NCBI RefSeq assembly: GCF_001908235.1
Contig: NZ_LGHK01000023.1
Coordinates: 1 to 64,000, forward strand
Reading direction: 5' to 3'
Source of the DNA: Bradyrhizobium sp. NAS96.2
GTDB taxonomy: Bacteria > Pseudomonadota > Alphaproteobacteria > Rhizobiales > Xanthobacteraceae
DNA: 64,000 nt
Under the pieces are notes generated by a model. It was not told the origin of the DNA and ran no database searches. It worked only from the letters and a program-made list of their open reading frames with translations. A program made the position numbers and the translations under genes. Positions 50,632 to 58,963 of the stretch are shown in pieces; the stretch's first letter is position 1, and each line of letters begins with the position of its first letter.

Positions 50632-51554
50632 TGGACGGGCAAGGCATCCGCGTCGCGGACGGTGACGAAACCGCGTGCGATCCATGGGACAACCAGGCGG
50701 CCGAGGCGTTGGTCTCGCTCGAGACCATCGCGCCGCTGCGCTATCGCAGCCGCTTCGGCGACGGCAATCTCAACGGGCGCTCTTACGGCGGCCAGATCCT
50801 TGGCCAGGCCATGATGGCCGCGACGCTGAGTGCGCCCGAGGATCGCCCGGCGGCAATGCTGCAGCTCTTGTTCCTGCGCGGCGCCGATCCTGCCCGGCGC
50901 ATCACGTTTGACGCGCAGATTCTCCAGGACGGCAAACGGTTCTCCTCTCGCCATATCGTAGGCCAGCAGGGCGAACAAACGGTCCTGAGCGCGCAGGCCA
51001 CGTTCTGCGCACCGCAGCCGGGTCCGCGGCACGCCGCCCGGTTCGCGCGATTGGAGGATCCGGAAGGCCTGCCTGACCTGACCGCGATCCCAGACGCGCT
51101 GATGGCGCAGTTGCGGCCGCTCGGTCCCTACTCGCCGCTGATCAAACCCAGCATGGATTTTCGCGTTCCCGAGATCGAGCGGCAGCTCTCGGCCACGACC
51201 GCAGAGCCGCGCCTGCGCTTCTGGATCAGATCCAGGCAGCCGCTCGCCACGGGTTCCCGCGCCCAAGCGGCGGTGTTCGCCTATCTCTCGGATTGGTGGC
51301 TCAACTTTTCCAGCGTCGGCGGCCATCTCCGCGACCTGCAGGCGCGCGCCCCGCTCTATCTGTCGAGCCTCAACCATTGCATCTGGTTTCATCGCGCATT
51401 TTCGCCCGACGCCTGGATGCATGTCGACACCGAGAGCCCGTGCGCCGACGGCGGCCGCGGCCTGTCGATCGCCCGCGTCCATGACCGCGACGGAACGATG
51501 CTCGCAACGTCAATCCAGGAAACCCTGATGGTGCATCCCGACGGCGATGCGTAA
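50631..51554 (+). CDS. Acyl-CoA thioesterase, TesB-like double-hotdog
   Basis: 307-residue TesB-type thioesterase II, which hydrolyses acyl-CoA to acid and CoA. Two hotdog domains are visible: FGDGNLNGRSYGGQILGQAMMAAT (residues ~42-65) with FSSRHIVGQQGEQTVLSAQATF, and a C-terminal domain with AYLSDWWLNFSS and LNHCIWFHRAFSPDAWMHVDTESPCADGGRGL. ATG overlaps the previous stop. It could release a dead-end acyl-CoA or regenerate CoA when the pathway is overloaded (inference). Last gene of the operon and of the supercluster. Confidence 0.9.
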   Translation: MDGQGIRVADGDETACDPWDNQAAEALVSLETIAPLRYRSRFGDGNLNGRSYGGQILGQAMMAATLSAPEDRPAAMLQLLFLRGADPARRITFDAQILQDGKRFSSRHIVGQQGEQTVLSAQATFCAPQPGPRHAARFARLEDPEGLPDLTAIPDALMAQLRPLGPYSPLIKPSMDFRVPEIERQLSATTAEPRLRFWIRSRQPLATGSRAQAAVFAYLSDWWLNFSSVGGHLRDLQARAPLYLSSLNHCIWFHRAFSPDAWMHVDTESPCADGGRGLSIARVHDRDGTMLATSIQETLMVHPDGDA

Positions 51555-51752
51555 GCCACGCCGCGACAGAGTTGAGCGCGCGCCGTGATCGCGGCTGGGT
51601 TGCTGTCGATGCGCCGCGCTGGTTCCAACGTCTGTTGAATCCCGGCAACACCGCCAGACAAAAACGCACAATCGCGCAGATTGCGCGCTTTGAATCACGA
51701 ATGTGCCGCATCCCTGTCAAATCCTGTTCGCGGGTGGCGCAACAAGAACACT

Positions 51753-52001
51753 ATGGGGAAAACCTACATGCAGCAGGCACCGCTGGCCGCACGGAGTGCG
51801 GAATCGTCTGGATATGTTCTCTACTTCCAGCTCGCCAGCAATGGCACCAGACGCGCGTGCAGTCTGACGATCCAGGCGGAAAGCGCCAACGAGGCGGCGC
51901 GCATCTTCCGCGAGAACTGGGGCGAGATCGAATCGATGGCACGCGACGGCGTGAGCACCGGAGTGGTCGGCTCGGCGCCCGTCAGCCTGGCGATGTCGTG
52001 A
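51753..52001 (+). CDS. Small hypothetical protein
   Basis: 82 residues from the ATG at 51753 (MGKTYMQQA). One compact domain: GYVLYFQLASNGTRRACSLTIQ followed by an amphipathic helix SANEAARIFRENWGEIESMARDGV, reminiscent of small stand-alone alpha/beta proteins. No signal peptide. A 13-bp-stem hairpin about 110 bp past the stop would terminate its transcript. No family recognised; it is included because codon pattern and start look genuine. Confidence 0.5.
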   Translation: MGKTYMQQAPLAARSAESSGYVLYFQLASNGTRRACSLTIQAESANEAARIFRENWGEIESMARDGVSTGVVGSAPVSLAMS

Positions 52002-52111
52002 GACACTTCGCGCGACGTACGGCGAACTCTACGCGTGAGGCGTGACAGGATAGCGACCTCCGGGATCGCGCGACCAATTGACGCGCTTACGCAACAATCA
52101 AGTCATGGGGT

Positions 52112-52141
52112 GCGAGGCTCGCGCACACGCGCGAGCCTCGC
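52112..52141 (+). terminator. Strong hairpin after the small hypothetical gene
   Basis: Perfect 13-bp arms GCGAGGCTCGCGC (52112-52124) and GCGCGAGCCTCGC (52129-52141) with an ACAC loop, followed by TGCGTCTTAG. Probably terminates the 51753-52001 transcript ahead of the iron operon promoter. Confidence 0.65.
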
Positions 52142-52146
52142 TGCGT

Positions 52147-52163
52147 CTTAGAACGATTCAAAT
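52147..52163. promoter_or_regulatory. Iron-control-element (Irr/ICE)-like box
   Basis: CTTAGAACGATTCAAAT keeps TTAGAA-N3-TTC.AA of the Bradyrhizobium ICE consensus (TTTAGAA-N3-TTCTAAA) bound by Irr. It lies about 103 bp upstream of the TonB receptor start. Confidence 0.55.
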
Positions 52164-52265
52164 CCAATCCGGTTAGAGGGATTCAAGTCTGCTCCGGTTC
52201 TTTTCGCGCGCGCCGACTGCTAGAGGCGCGGCGTGCATGAGTTCGCGTGAATCGGAAGCCCAAGA

Positions 52266-54605
52266 GTGCCTGTGAATGCTGATCGCCGGGTTGTCGGCGA
52301 CCGTCGAATTGCCGCCGACAAGGGCCGCACCCACCTGCTGATCGGCGCAGCGTTCCTGCTCGCCGACGTCTCCTCCGCAGTAACGCCGGCAAACGCCCAA
52401 TCGAGCGTCCCGTTGCCACCGGTCACGGTCGAACAGCCGACGCAGAAGCGCAAGCCTGCAGCCAATTCGGCGCGGTCGGCGCAGCGAACGCAGGCGGCGG
52501 CCACGGCGCGGCAGCGCAGCCGAAATACCCAGCCGACGCCACCGACCGCATCGGAGCGCGCGGCAGCCAGCGCCGCCGCGCTGAACGAAGCCAAGCTCGG
52601 CTATCGCGCGATGCCAAGCGCGACCACCTTGCGCAGCGGCGCCTCGCCGCTCGACACCTCGCAGACGGTCAACGTCGTGCCGGAGCAGGTGCTCAGGGAT
52701 CAGCTGCCGCGCAATCTCGACGACGCGCTAGCCAATGTCAGCGGCGTCACCCAGGGCAACACGCTGGCAGGAACCCAGGATGCCGTGATGCGCCGCGGCT
52801 TCGGCGACAATCGCGACGGCTCGATCATGCGCAACGGCATGCCGCTGGTGCAGGGCCGCAGCCTCAATGCCGCGGTCGAGAGCGTCGAGGTGCTGAAGGG
52901 CCCGGCCTCGCTGCTCTACGGCATCATGGATCCCGGCGGCATCGTCAACACGATCAGCAAGCGCCCCGAGCTCTACCAGCACGGCTCGGTGACCCTGCTC
53001 GGCTCGACCTACGCCAACAACAAGAACGGCGCCGACGGCACCATCGACATCACGGGCCCGATCGGCAATGGCGGCCTCGCCTATCGTTTCATCGGCTATG
53101 GCGTGAGCGAGGACTACTGGCGCAATTTCGGACGCCATCGCGAGATGCTGGTCGCGCCGTCACTGGCCTGGTACGGCGACAACACCACCGTCCAGCTCAA
53201 CTATGAGCACCGCGAATTCATTGCGCCGTTCGACCGCGGCACCGCGTTCGATGCCGTGACCAAGGCACCGCTCGCGATCCTCGCGACACGCCGGCTCGAC
53301 GAGCCCTTCAACAACATGTGGGGAACCTCCGACCTGATGCAGGCCTCGGTCCAGCACCGACTGAACCAGGACTGGAAGCTGTTCGCGGCCTACAGCTACA
53401 ACACCGAGACATTCAGCGCCAACCAGCTCCGCATCACCGGCATCAACAGCAAGACCGGCGTCGAGACCCGCAGCAATGACGGCACGCAGGGCTCGCTCAG
53501 CAATTCGAGCTACGGCACCTCCTATCTGCAGGGCAATGTCTGGCTCGGCGGGTTCCGCAACGAGGTGCTGTTCGGCGGCGACGGCCAGTACCGCACGATC
53601 TACCGCGACAATCTGATCCGGCAGGCGACGCCAAGCTTCAACTTCTACAATCCGGTCTATGGGCTGATCACGCCGGGCGCCACGGTATCGGCCAGCGACA
53701 GCGCCCAGACCGACAAGCTCGGCCAGTGGTCGCTGTTCTTCCAGGACACGCTGCATCTGACTGAGCGCTTCGCGCTGGTCGGCGGCGTGCGCTACATGGA
53801 TTACGACCAGATCGCCGGCAGGGGCCGGCCCTTCATCACCAACACCAATGTGTCGGCGGACAAGGCGCTGCCGCTTGGCGGCGCCATCCTTAAGCTCACC
53901 GACCAGGTCTCGCTCTATGCGAGCTACACGCAGTCGCTGAAGCCGACCTCGACCATCGCGCCGCTCACCGGCGGCGTCGTGATCGGCTCCAACATCGCGC
54001 CCGAAGAGGGCACCCAGTGGGAGACCGGCGTCAAGTTCGACTTCAACAAGCGGATCTCCGGCACGCTTGCGCTCTACGACATCGAGAAGAAGAACGTGCT
54101 GGTTTCGCAGCTCAATCCTGCGACCGCCATCGTCGAGTACCGCACCGCAGGCAAGGTTCGCTCGCGCGGCGTCGAGCTCGACGTCACCGGCAGGCTGACT
54201 GACAGCTGGAGCATGATCGGCAGTTATGGCTACACCGATGCACGCGTCACCGAGGATCCGACGCTCGCCGGCAACGCCTTGCAGAACGTCGCGCTCAACA
54301 CCGCCTCGCTCTATCTGGTCTATGACTTCGGCACCACCCTGCCCGGCCGGCTGCGTCTCGGCGGCGGCGCGCACTATGTCGGCGACCGGCCCGGCGACGC
54401 CGCGAACAGCTTCGTGCTGCCGGCCTACACCGTCGCAGATGTGTTTGCGACCTGCGAGACCAAGGTCCAGACGTTCCCGGTGATCTACCAGTTCAACGTC
54501 AAGAACCTGTTCGACACCGTCTACTATCCATCCGCCAACAACATCCTGACGGTGGCGATGGGCGATGCGCGGCGCTTCTCGCTCTCGGCGACGGTGAAAT
54601 TCTAG
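52266..54605 (+). CDS. TonB-dependent siderophore receptor (FhuE/FpvA-like)
   Basis: 779-residue outer-membrane transporter for ferric siderophores. After a long N-terminus (basic residues, hydrophobic LLIGAAFLLADVSSAVTPANA, then a Pro/Gln/Arg-rich linker) comes the plug domain: QTVNVVPEQVLRDQLPRNLDDALANVSGVTQGN, MRRGFGDNRDGSIMRNGMPL and VEVLKGPASLLYGIMDPGGIVNTISKRP. The rest is a 22-strand barrel ending in the aromatic residue of TVKF. The start used is GTG at 52266; the exact start is uncertain. It heads a three-gene iron operon, likely Irr-controlled (see ICE box). Confidence 0.9.
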   Translation: MPVNADRRVVGDRRIAADKGRTHLLIGAAFLLADVSSAVTPANAQSSVPLPPVTVEQPTQKRKPAANSARSAQRTQAAATARQRSRNTQPTPPTASERAAASAAALNEAKLGYRAMPSATTLRSGASPLDTSQTVNVVPEQVLRDQLPRNLDDALANVSGVTQGNTLAGTQDAVMRRGFGDNRDGSIMRNGMPLVQGRSLNAAVESVEVLKGPASLLYGIMDPGGIVNTISKRPELYQHGSVTLLGSTYANNKNGADGTIDITGPIGNGGLAYRFIGYGVSEDYWRNFGRHREMLVAPSLAWYGDNTTVQLNYEHREFIAPFDRGTAFDAVTKAPLAILATRRLDEPFNNMWGTSDLMQASVQHRLNQDWKLFAAYSYNTETFSANQLRITGINSKTGVETRSNDGTQGSLSNSSYGTSYLQGNVWLGGFRNEVLFGGDGQYRTIYRDNLIRQATPSFNFYNPVYGLITPGATVSASDSAQTDKLGQWSLFFQDTLHLTERFALVGGVRYMDYDQIAGRGRPFITNTNVSADKALPLGGAILKLTDQVSLYASYTQSLKPTSTIAPLTGGVVIGSNIAPEEGTQWETGVKFDFNKRISGTLALYDIEKKNVLVSQLNPATAIVEYRTAGKVRSRGVELDVTGRLTDSWSMIGSYGYTDARVTEDPTLAGNALQNVALNTASLYLVYDFGTTLPGRLRLGGGAHYVGDRPGDAANSFVLPAYTVADVFATCETKVQTFPVIYQFNVKNLFDTVYYPSANNILTVAMGDARRFSLSATVKF

Positions 54606-54606
54606 C

Positions 54607-55633
54607 ATGGGCGCGGCGCGGATAGCGATCGGAGTGCTCGCCGCCGTGGCCGCGACCGCTTTCGCCTGCACTGCGGTGTGCGCTGACGAGCTCACACTTT
54701 ACTCGACCCGCGAAGCCAATCTGGTCGAACCCGTGATCGCGGCGTTCACCACAACGACCGGCACCAAGGTCAGGACCGTCTTTGTCGAGGACAGCCTGGT
54801 CAAACGCCTGACGTCGGAGGGCAACGATTCGCCCGCGGACGTTCTCCTCACCATCGGCCTCGACAAGACGACGCAGCTTGTCACGCGCGGGCTGACGCAG
54901 CCGCTTGCATCTTCAGTGCTTGACCAGGCGGTGCCGGCGAACTTGCGCGGTGGCGGCGGCCAGTGGATCGCGCTCGCCGTCCGTCCGCGAGTGGCCTTCA
55001 CACGCAACGACAGCTCCCTCGCCGCGATCGACTATGAGGAACTCGCCGACCCCAAATGGCGCGACAAGCTGTGCATGCGACCGGCCACGCACCAGAACAA
55101 TGTCGCGCTGATCGCGGCCTATCTTGCGCACCATGGGCCGGATGCGACGGAGAGCTGGCTCGCCGGACTGAAGGCCAATCTCGCCCGCAAGCCGACCGGC
55201 AAGGACAACGATGTGGTCCGCGAGATTGCGGAAGGACGCTGCGAGATCGGGATCGGCAATACGGTTGCGCTCGCGCAGCTCCGCGACGGCCGCGAAGGCA
55301 ATGATTGGCGCGGATGGGCGGATGCCGTGAAAGCCGTGCCGACTGCGTTCGCGGGCGGCGGCAGCCACGTCAATCTAACCGGCGCGGCAATTGCCCGGCA
55401 CGCACCGCATCCGGCCGCCGCACGCGCCTTCCTCGAATTCCTCGTCACTCCGGACGCCCAGACGATCTTTGCCGCCGCCGAGCTGGAATATCCCGTACTT
55501 GCGACCGCAAAGCGGCTCCCAATCGTCGAGGGACTCGGATCGTTTCCCCCCCGATGCGCTGCCCGTCGACGAGATTGCCGCGCACCAGGCGGCCGCAATC
55601 GCCCTGATCCGAAAGGCCGGATTCGATGAGTGA
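54607..55633 (+). CDS. Fe(III) ABC transporter substrate-binding protein with a C7-tract frameshift near its end
   Basis: Periplasmic FutA/SfuA-type ferric-binding protein: signal peptide (MGAARIAIGVLAAVAATAFACTAVCA), LTLYSTREANLVEPVIAAFTTTTGTKV, and a C-terminal domain with AAIARHAPHPAAARAFLEFLVTPDAQ. The reading frame continues through ...VEGLGSFPP and then meets seven C residues at 55546-55552. In frame, the product ends RCAARRRDCRAPGG...GRIR at 55629. With six C's it would read DALPVDEIAAHQAAAIALIRKAGFDE and stop at 55633, a normal family end overlapping the next ATG. So the last ~25 residues are shifted by one base: a sequencing error, a true mutation, or phase variation. Iron ligand Tyr residues lie upstream and appear unaffected. 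Confidence 0.8.
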
Positions 55634-56840
55634 CGTCCGACGCCCGATCAAGGCCGCGCTGTTGCAGGTCCATTCCATCGCCGGCCTTGCGCTGGCGCTG
55701 CTCTGGGCCGTGGTCGGCCTCACCGGCGCGACGATGGCTTTCGAGGACGAGATCGAGGCCAGCCTGAACAGCCACATCATGCGCATCGACGCCAGTGCGA
55801 CGCGGCGGCTAACTCCGGATGAGCTCATCGCACGTCTCCAGTCGGCCGGCGATTTCGGCCGGGCCTCGGCCGTGACGATGGCGAGCGACCCGTCGGCGGC
55901 CGTACGCATCCGCTTCGCCCGCAGCGAAGGCGGCGCGCGGCCGTCCTCGGTTTATGTCGATCCCTACGACGGACACGTGCTCGGCTCGCCGCGCGGCGAG
56001 GACTTCTTCGCGACCGTACGCAAGCTGCATCGCTGGCTGCTGCTGCCGGGTGACGGCAATGGCATGGGCCGCAAGATCACCGGCACTGCCGCGATCTGCC
56101 TGATCGTGATGCTGATCACCGGCCTCGTGCTGCGCTGGCCGCATCGCGCGCGCAGCGTGAAGATGTGGCTGAAGCCAAATCTCGGACTGCGCGGGCGCGG
56201 CCTGCACCGCTCGCTGCATGCGGTGATCGGCACCTGGGTGCTGCCGGTCTATCTGGTGATGACGCTGACCGGCCTGTGGTATTCGTTCGAATGGTACAAG
56301 GCCGGCGCCAACTGGCTGCTGGCTCGGCCGCAGGCCACGGCAGCGGCGATGCAGCCGAAACCACCGCGCGGCGCGGCGGCTGCCGAGAACAACAGTGAAG
56401 CAAGGGCGGAAGCGAAGGCCGAGGCAAAGCCGCTCGTGTTCGATCACGTCTGGTCAGCGTTCCTGCAACAGGAGAACAACGATTACGGAAGGGCACTTCT
56501 GACCTTGCCGGCCGGCACGGGCACTGCGGCGCGCGTGCGGTCGTGGTCGCGGGATTCGACGCTCGAGAGCGTGCGTGACGAATTCCGCATCGATGCCATC
56601 ACCGGGCGCGTCATCTCGTCGGATCGCTACGCGGACAAGACGGTTGGCGAGCGCGTCCTTGCCGGCGTGCTCGACATCCACCGCGGCGCCATCCTGGGAT
56701 GGCCCGGCAAGCTCGCGTTCATGCTGGCCGCGGCCATGATGCCGCTGTTCGCCGTGACCGGCCTGCTGCTCTATCTGTCCCGCCGCCGGCACCGGCGCGT
56801 CGCGCGGCCGCCGGTTGCTCACCTCGTTCCGGGTGAATGA
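55626..56840 (+). CDS. PepSY-associated transmembrane protein (iron-uptake associated)
   Basis: 404-residue inner-membrane protein with four predicted helices: ALLQVHSIAGLALALLWAVVGLTGATMAFEDEI, GTAAICLIVMLITGLVLRWP, HAVIGTWVLPVYLVMTLTGLWYSF, and FMLAAAMMPLFAVTGLLLYLS. The conserved His/Arg of PepSY-TM proteins (VRKLHRWLLLPG, GRGLHRSLHAV) may bind heme-like groups. An Ala/Glu-rich charged stretch (residues ~245-272) follows helix 3. PepSY-TM proteins accompany siderophore receptors and probably act as ferric-siderophore reductases. ATG overlaps the end of the preceding gene by 8 bp. Confidence 0.86.
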   Translation: MSDVRRPIKAALLQVHSIAGLALALLWAVVGLTGATMAFEDEIEASLNSHIMRIDASATRRLTPDELIARLQSAGDFGRASAVTMASDPSAAVRIRFARSEGGARPSSVYVDPYDGHVLGSPRGEDFFATVRKLHRWLLLPGDGNGMGRKITGTAAICLIVMLITGLVLRWPHRARSVKMWLKPNLGLRGRGLHRSLHAVIGTWVLPVYLVMTLTGLWYSFEWYKAGANWLLARPQATAAAMQPKPPRGAAAAENNSEARAEAKAEAKPLVFDHVWSAFLQQENNDYGRALLTLPAGTGTAARVRSWSRDSTLESVRDEFRIDAITGRVISSDRYADKTVGERVLAGVLDIHRGAILGWPGKLAFMLAAAMMPLFAVTGLLLYLSRRRHRRVARPPVAHLVPGE

Positions 56841-56896
56841 ACCTCATGTCGCGAGAAGGCGAATGCCGTGACTCATAGATCGTGGAAAGACATTTG

Positions 56897-57022
56897 CTGT
56901 CGTCCCTGCGAAAGCAGGGACCCATAACCACAGATGCCGATCGTTGCGCGATGACGGAACGACGAGTCCCGATCACAACAACCGCTGCGGAGTATGGGTC
57001 CCTGCTTTCGCAGGGACGACAG
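56897..57022. repeat. R5 element with perfect 30-bp terminal inverted repeats (MITE-like)
   Basis: The 30 bases at 56897-56926 (CTGTCGTCCCTGCGAAAGCA...) are the exact reverse complement of 56993-57022 (...CTTTCGCAGGGACGACAG). Spacer of 66 bp. Such elements recur in Bradyrhizobium genomes; no ORF inside. Confidence 0.75.
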
Positions 57023-57116
57023 TGGTGAATGCTGCCACGGACACAGACTAAACGATTTTGCAAAACATTGGGGGTGATTTCGACCGCCTCGCCGTGGTCG
57101 ACCCCACCAACGGCGA

Positions 57117-57147
57117 ACAGGCGGGACTGCATCGCAATCCCGCCTGT
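57117..57147 (-). terminator. Probable terminator hairpin of aceA
   Basis: Perfect 10-bp arms ACAGGCGGGA (57117-57126) and TCCCGCCTGT (57138-57147), 11-nt loop, 33 bp downstream of the aceA stop on the minus strand. No T-run. Confidence 0.5.
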
Positions 57148-57180
57148 CCGGCCGTTATTCGGAATGATCCGTTCGAGCTG

Positions 57181-58818
57181 TTAGCCGAACTGGTTCATCG
57201 TGTTGTGGGCGCCGCCTGCCTTCAGGGCAGCCTCACCGGCGAAGTACTCCTTGTGATCGTCGCCGATGTCGGAGCCCGCCATGTTCTGATGCTTGACGCA
57301 GGCGATGCCCTGACGGATCTCCGCGCGCTGCACGTTCTTGACGTATCCGAGCATGCCCTGCTCGCCGAAATACTCCCTCGCGAGATTGTCGGTCGACAGC
57401 GCCGCCGTGTGATAGGTCGGCAGCGTGATCAGATGGTGGAAGATGCCGGCGCGCTTGGCCGAATCCGCCTGGAAGGTGCGGATGCGCTCGTCGGCTTCCT
57501 TCGCCAGCGGGGTGTCGTCGTACTCCGCCTTCATCAGCTCGGCGCGGTTGTACTTGCTGACGTCCTGGCCGGCTTCCTTCATCGCGTCGTAGACCTGCCA
57601 ACGGAAGTTGAGGGTCCAGTTGAACGACGGCGAGTTGTTGTAGGCCAGCTTGGCGTTCGGAATGACCTTGCGGATGCGGTCGACCATCGAAGCGATCTGC
57701 TCGATATGCGGCTTCTCGGTCTCGATCCACAACAGGTCCGCGCCATTCTGCAGCGAGGTGATGCAGTCGAGCACGCAGCGGTCCGCACCCGTGCCGGGAC
57801 GGAACTGGTAGAGGTTGCTGGGCAGCCGCTTCGGACGCATCATCTTGCCGTTCTGGTTGATGATGACGTCGCCGTTGCGCGCATTGGCGGCCGTCACTTC
57901 CTCGCAATCGAGGAAGCTGTTGTACTGGTCGCCGAGGTCGCCGGGCTTGTGGCTGACGGCGATCTGCTGGGTCAGGCCGGCGCCGAGCGAGTCGGTACGG
58001 GTCACGATGATGCCGTCTTCGACGCCAAGCTCGAGGAACGCATGGCGGCAGGCGCGGATCTTCGCGATGAACACCTCGTGCGGCACGGTGACCTTGCCGT
58101 CCTGGTGACCGCACTGCTTCTCGTCGGAGACCTGGTTCTCGATCTGCAGCGCGCAGGCACCCGCCTCGATCATCTTCTTGGCGAGCAGATAGGTCGCTTC
58201 CGCGTTGCCGAAGCCGGCGTCGATGTCGGCGATGACGGGCACGACGTGAGTCTGGAAGTTGTCGATCTTCTCGATCAGCGCCTTTTCCTTGGCCTTGTCG
58301 CCTTCCTTGCGCGCCGCGTCGAGCGCACGGAAGATGTCGTTGAGCTCGCGGGAATCCGCCTGACGCAGGAAGGTGTAGAGCTCTTCGATCAGCGCCGGCA
58401 CCGAGGTCTTCTCGTGCATCGACTGGTCGGGCAGCGGTCCGAATTCGGAGCGCAGCGCTGCAATCATCCAGCCGGAGAGATAGAGGTAACGGCGGTCGGT
58501 ATTGCCGAAGTGCTTCTTGATCGAGATCAGCTTCTGCTGGGCAATAAAGCCGTGCCAGCAGCCGAGCGACTGGGTGTACTTGGTGCTGTCGGCGTCATAG
58601 GCGGCCATGTCGGCGCGCATCAGCGCAGCCGTGTAGCGGGCGACATCCAGACCGGTCTTGAAGCGGTTCTGCAGGCGCATGCGCGCCACGGCTTCGGCGG
58701 TGACGCCATTCCAGGTGTCCTTGGTCTTGAGCAGCGCTTCGGCCGCCTCAATCTCGCTCTGATACGAAGCCGGTCCCTGGATGGCCCGGTCGCTGATCCC
58801 GCGCGGTTGGAAGTTCAT
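57181..58818 (-). CDS. aceA: Isocitrate lyase
   Basis: 545-residue glyoxylate-cycle enzyme cleaving isocitrate to succinate and glyoxylate. The active-site loop reads EKQC236GHQDGK, keeping the catalytic cysteine although the usual KKCGH has Gln in the second position. Other motifs: PVIADIDAGFGNAEATYLLAKKMIEAGA and the C-terminal NNSPSFNW. The length belongs to the larger ICL type. ATG at 58818 follows GGGATC; upstream in-frame codons are non-coding-like. Divergent from the XRE regulator with TTGTAAG-type inverted repeats between them. Needed for growth on acetate, ethanol or fatty acids. Confidence 0.95.
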   Translation of the reverse strand: MNFQPRGISDRAIQGPASYQSEIEAAEALLKTKDTWNGVTAEAVARMRLQNRFKTGLDVARYTAALMRADMAAYDADSTKYTQSLGCWHGFIAQQKLISIKKHFGNTDRRYLYLSGWMIAALRSEFGPLPDQSMHEKTSVPALIEELYTFLRQADSRELNDIFRALDAARKEGDKAKEKALIEKIDNFQTHVVPVIADIDAGFGNAEATYLLAKKMIEAGACALQIENQVSDEKQCGHQDGKVTVPHEVFIAKIRACRHAFLELGVEDGIIVTRTDSLGAGLTQQIAVSHKPGDLGDQYNSFLDCEEVTAANARNGDVIINQNGKMMRPKRLPSNLYQFRPGTGADRCVLDCITSLQNGADLLWIETEKPHIEQIASMVDRIRKVIPNAKLAYNNSPSFNWTLNFRWQVYDAMKEAGQDVSKYNRAELMKAEYDDTPLAKEADERIRTFQADSAKRAGIFHHLITLPTYHTAALSTDNLAREYFGEQGMLGYVKNVQRAEIRQGIACVKHQNMAGSDIGDDHKEYFAGEAALKAGGAHNTMNQFG

Positions 58819-58898
58819 GTCCGTGATCCCTTCGGTGACGAAATAACTGCATCGTTTGTGACGCCTGGCGGCGTTGGGAGCTAGACCTGGCGCGGAAA

Positions 58899-58949
58899 AC
58901 TTGTCATAACTTACAAGAAACCGTTGTATTGTTGTAAGAATCTTACAAG
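58899..58949. promoter_or_regulatory. Operator region between aceA and its divergent regulator (TTGTAAG/CTTACAA repeats)
   Basis: A perfect 7-bp inverted repeat TTGTAAG-AAT-CTTACAA lies at 58932-58948. Further half-sites CTTACAAG (58910-58917) and ACTTGT (58899-58904) sit nearer aceA. The repeats straddle the divergent promoters and are candidate binding sites for the XRE regulator. Confidence 0.6.
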
Positions 58950-58963
58950 GATTGGATGAGGCA

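Larger units (their letters stand above)
56841..57180. other. 340-bp intergenic stretch with an inverted-repeat element and a hairpin
   Basis: No gene seen between the PepSY gene and aceA. It contains the 30-bp inverted-repeat element R5 (56897-57022), the palindrome TTTTGCAAAA (around 57055) and the hairpin at 57117-57147. Confidence 0.6.

Noticed and set aside
53160-54695. 511-codon open frame on the minus strand
   Set aside because: Antisense to the TonB receptor barrel. Composition is a shadow of the real gene.
57058-58884. 608-codon open frame on the plus strand
   Set aside because: Antisense to isocitrate lyase, which has all active-site motifs. No RBS or known domain.
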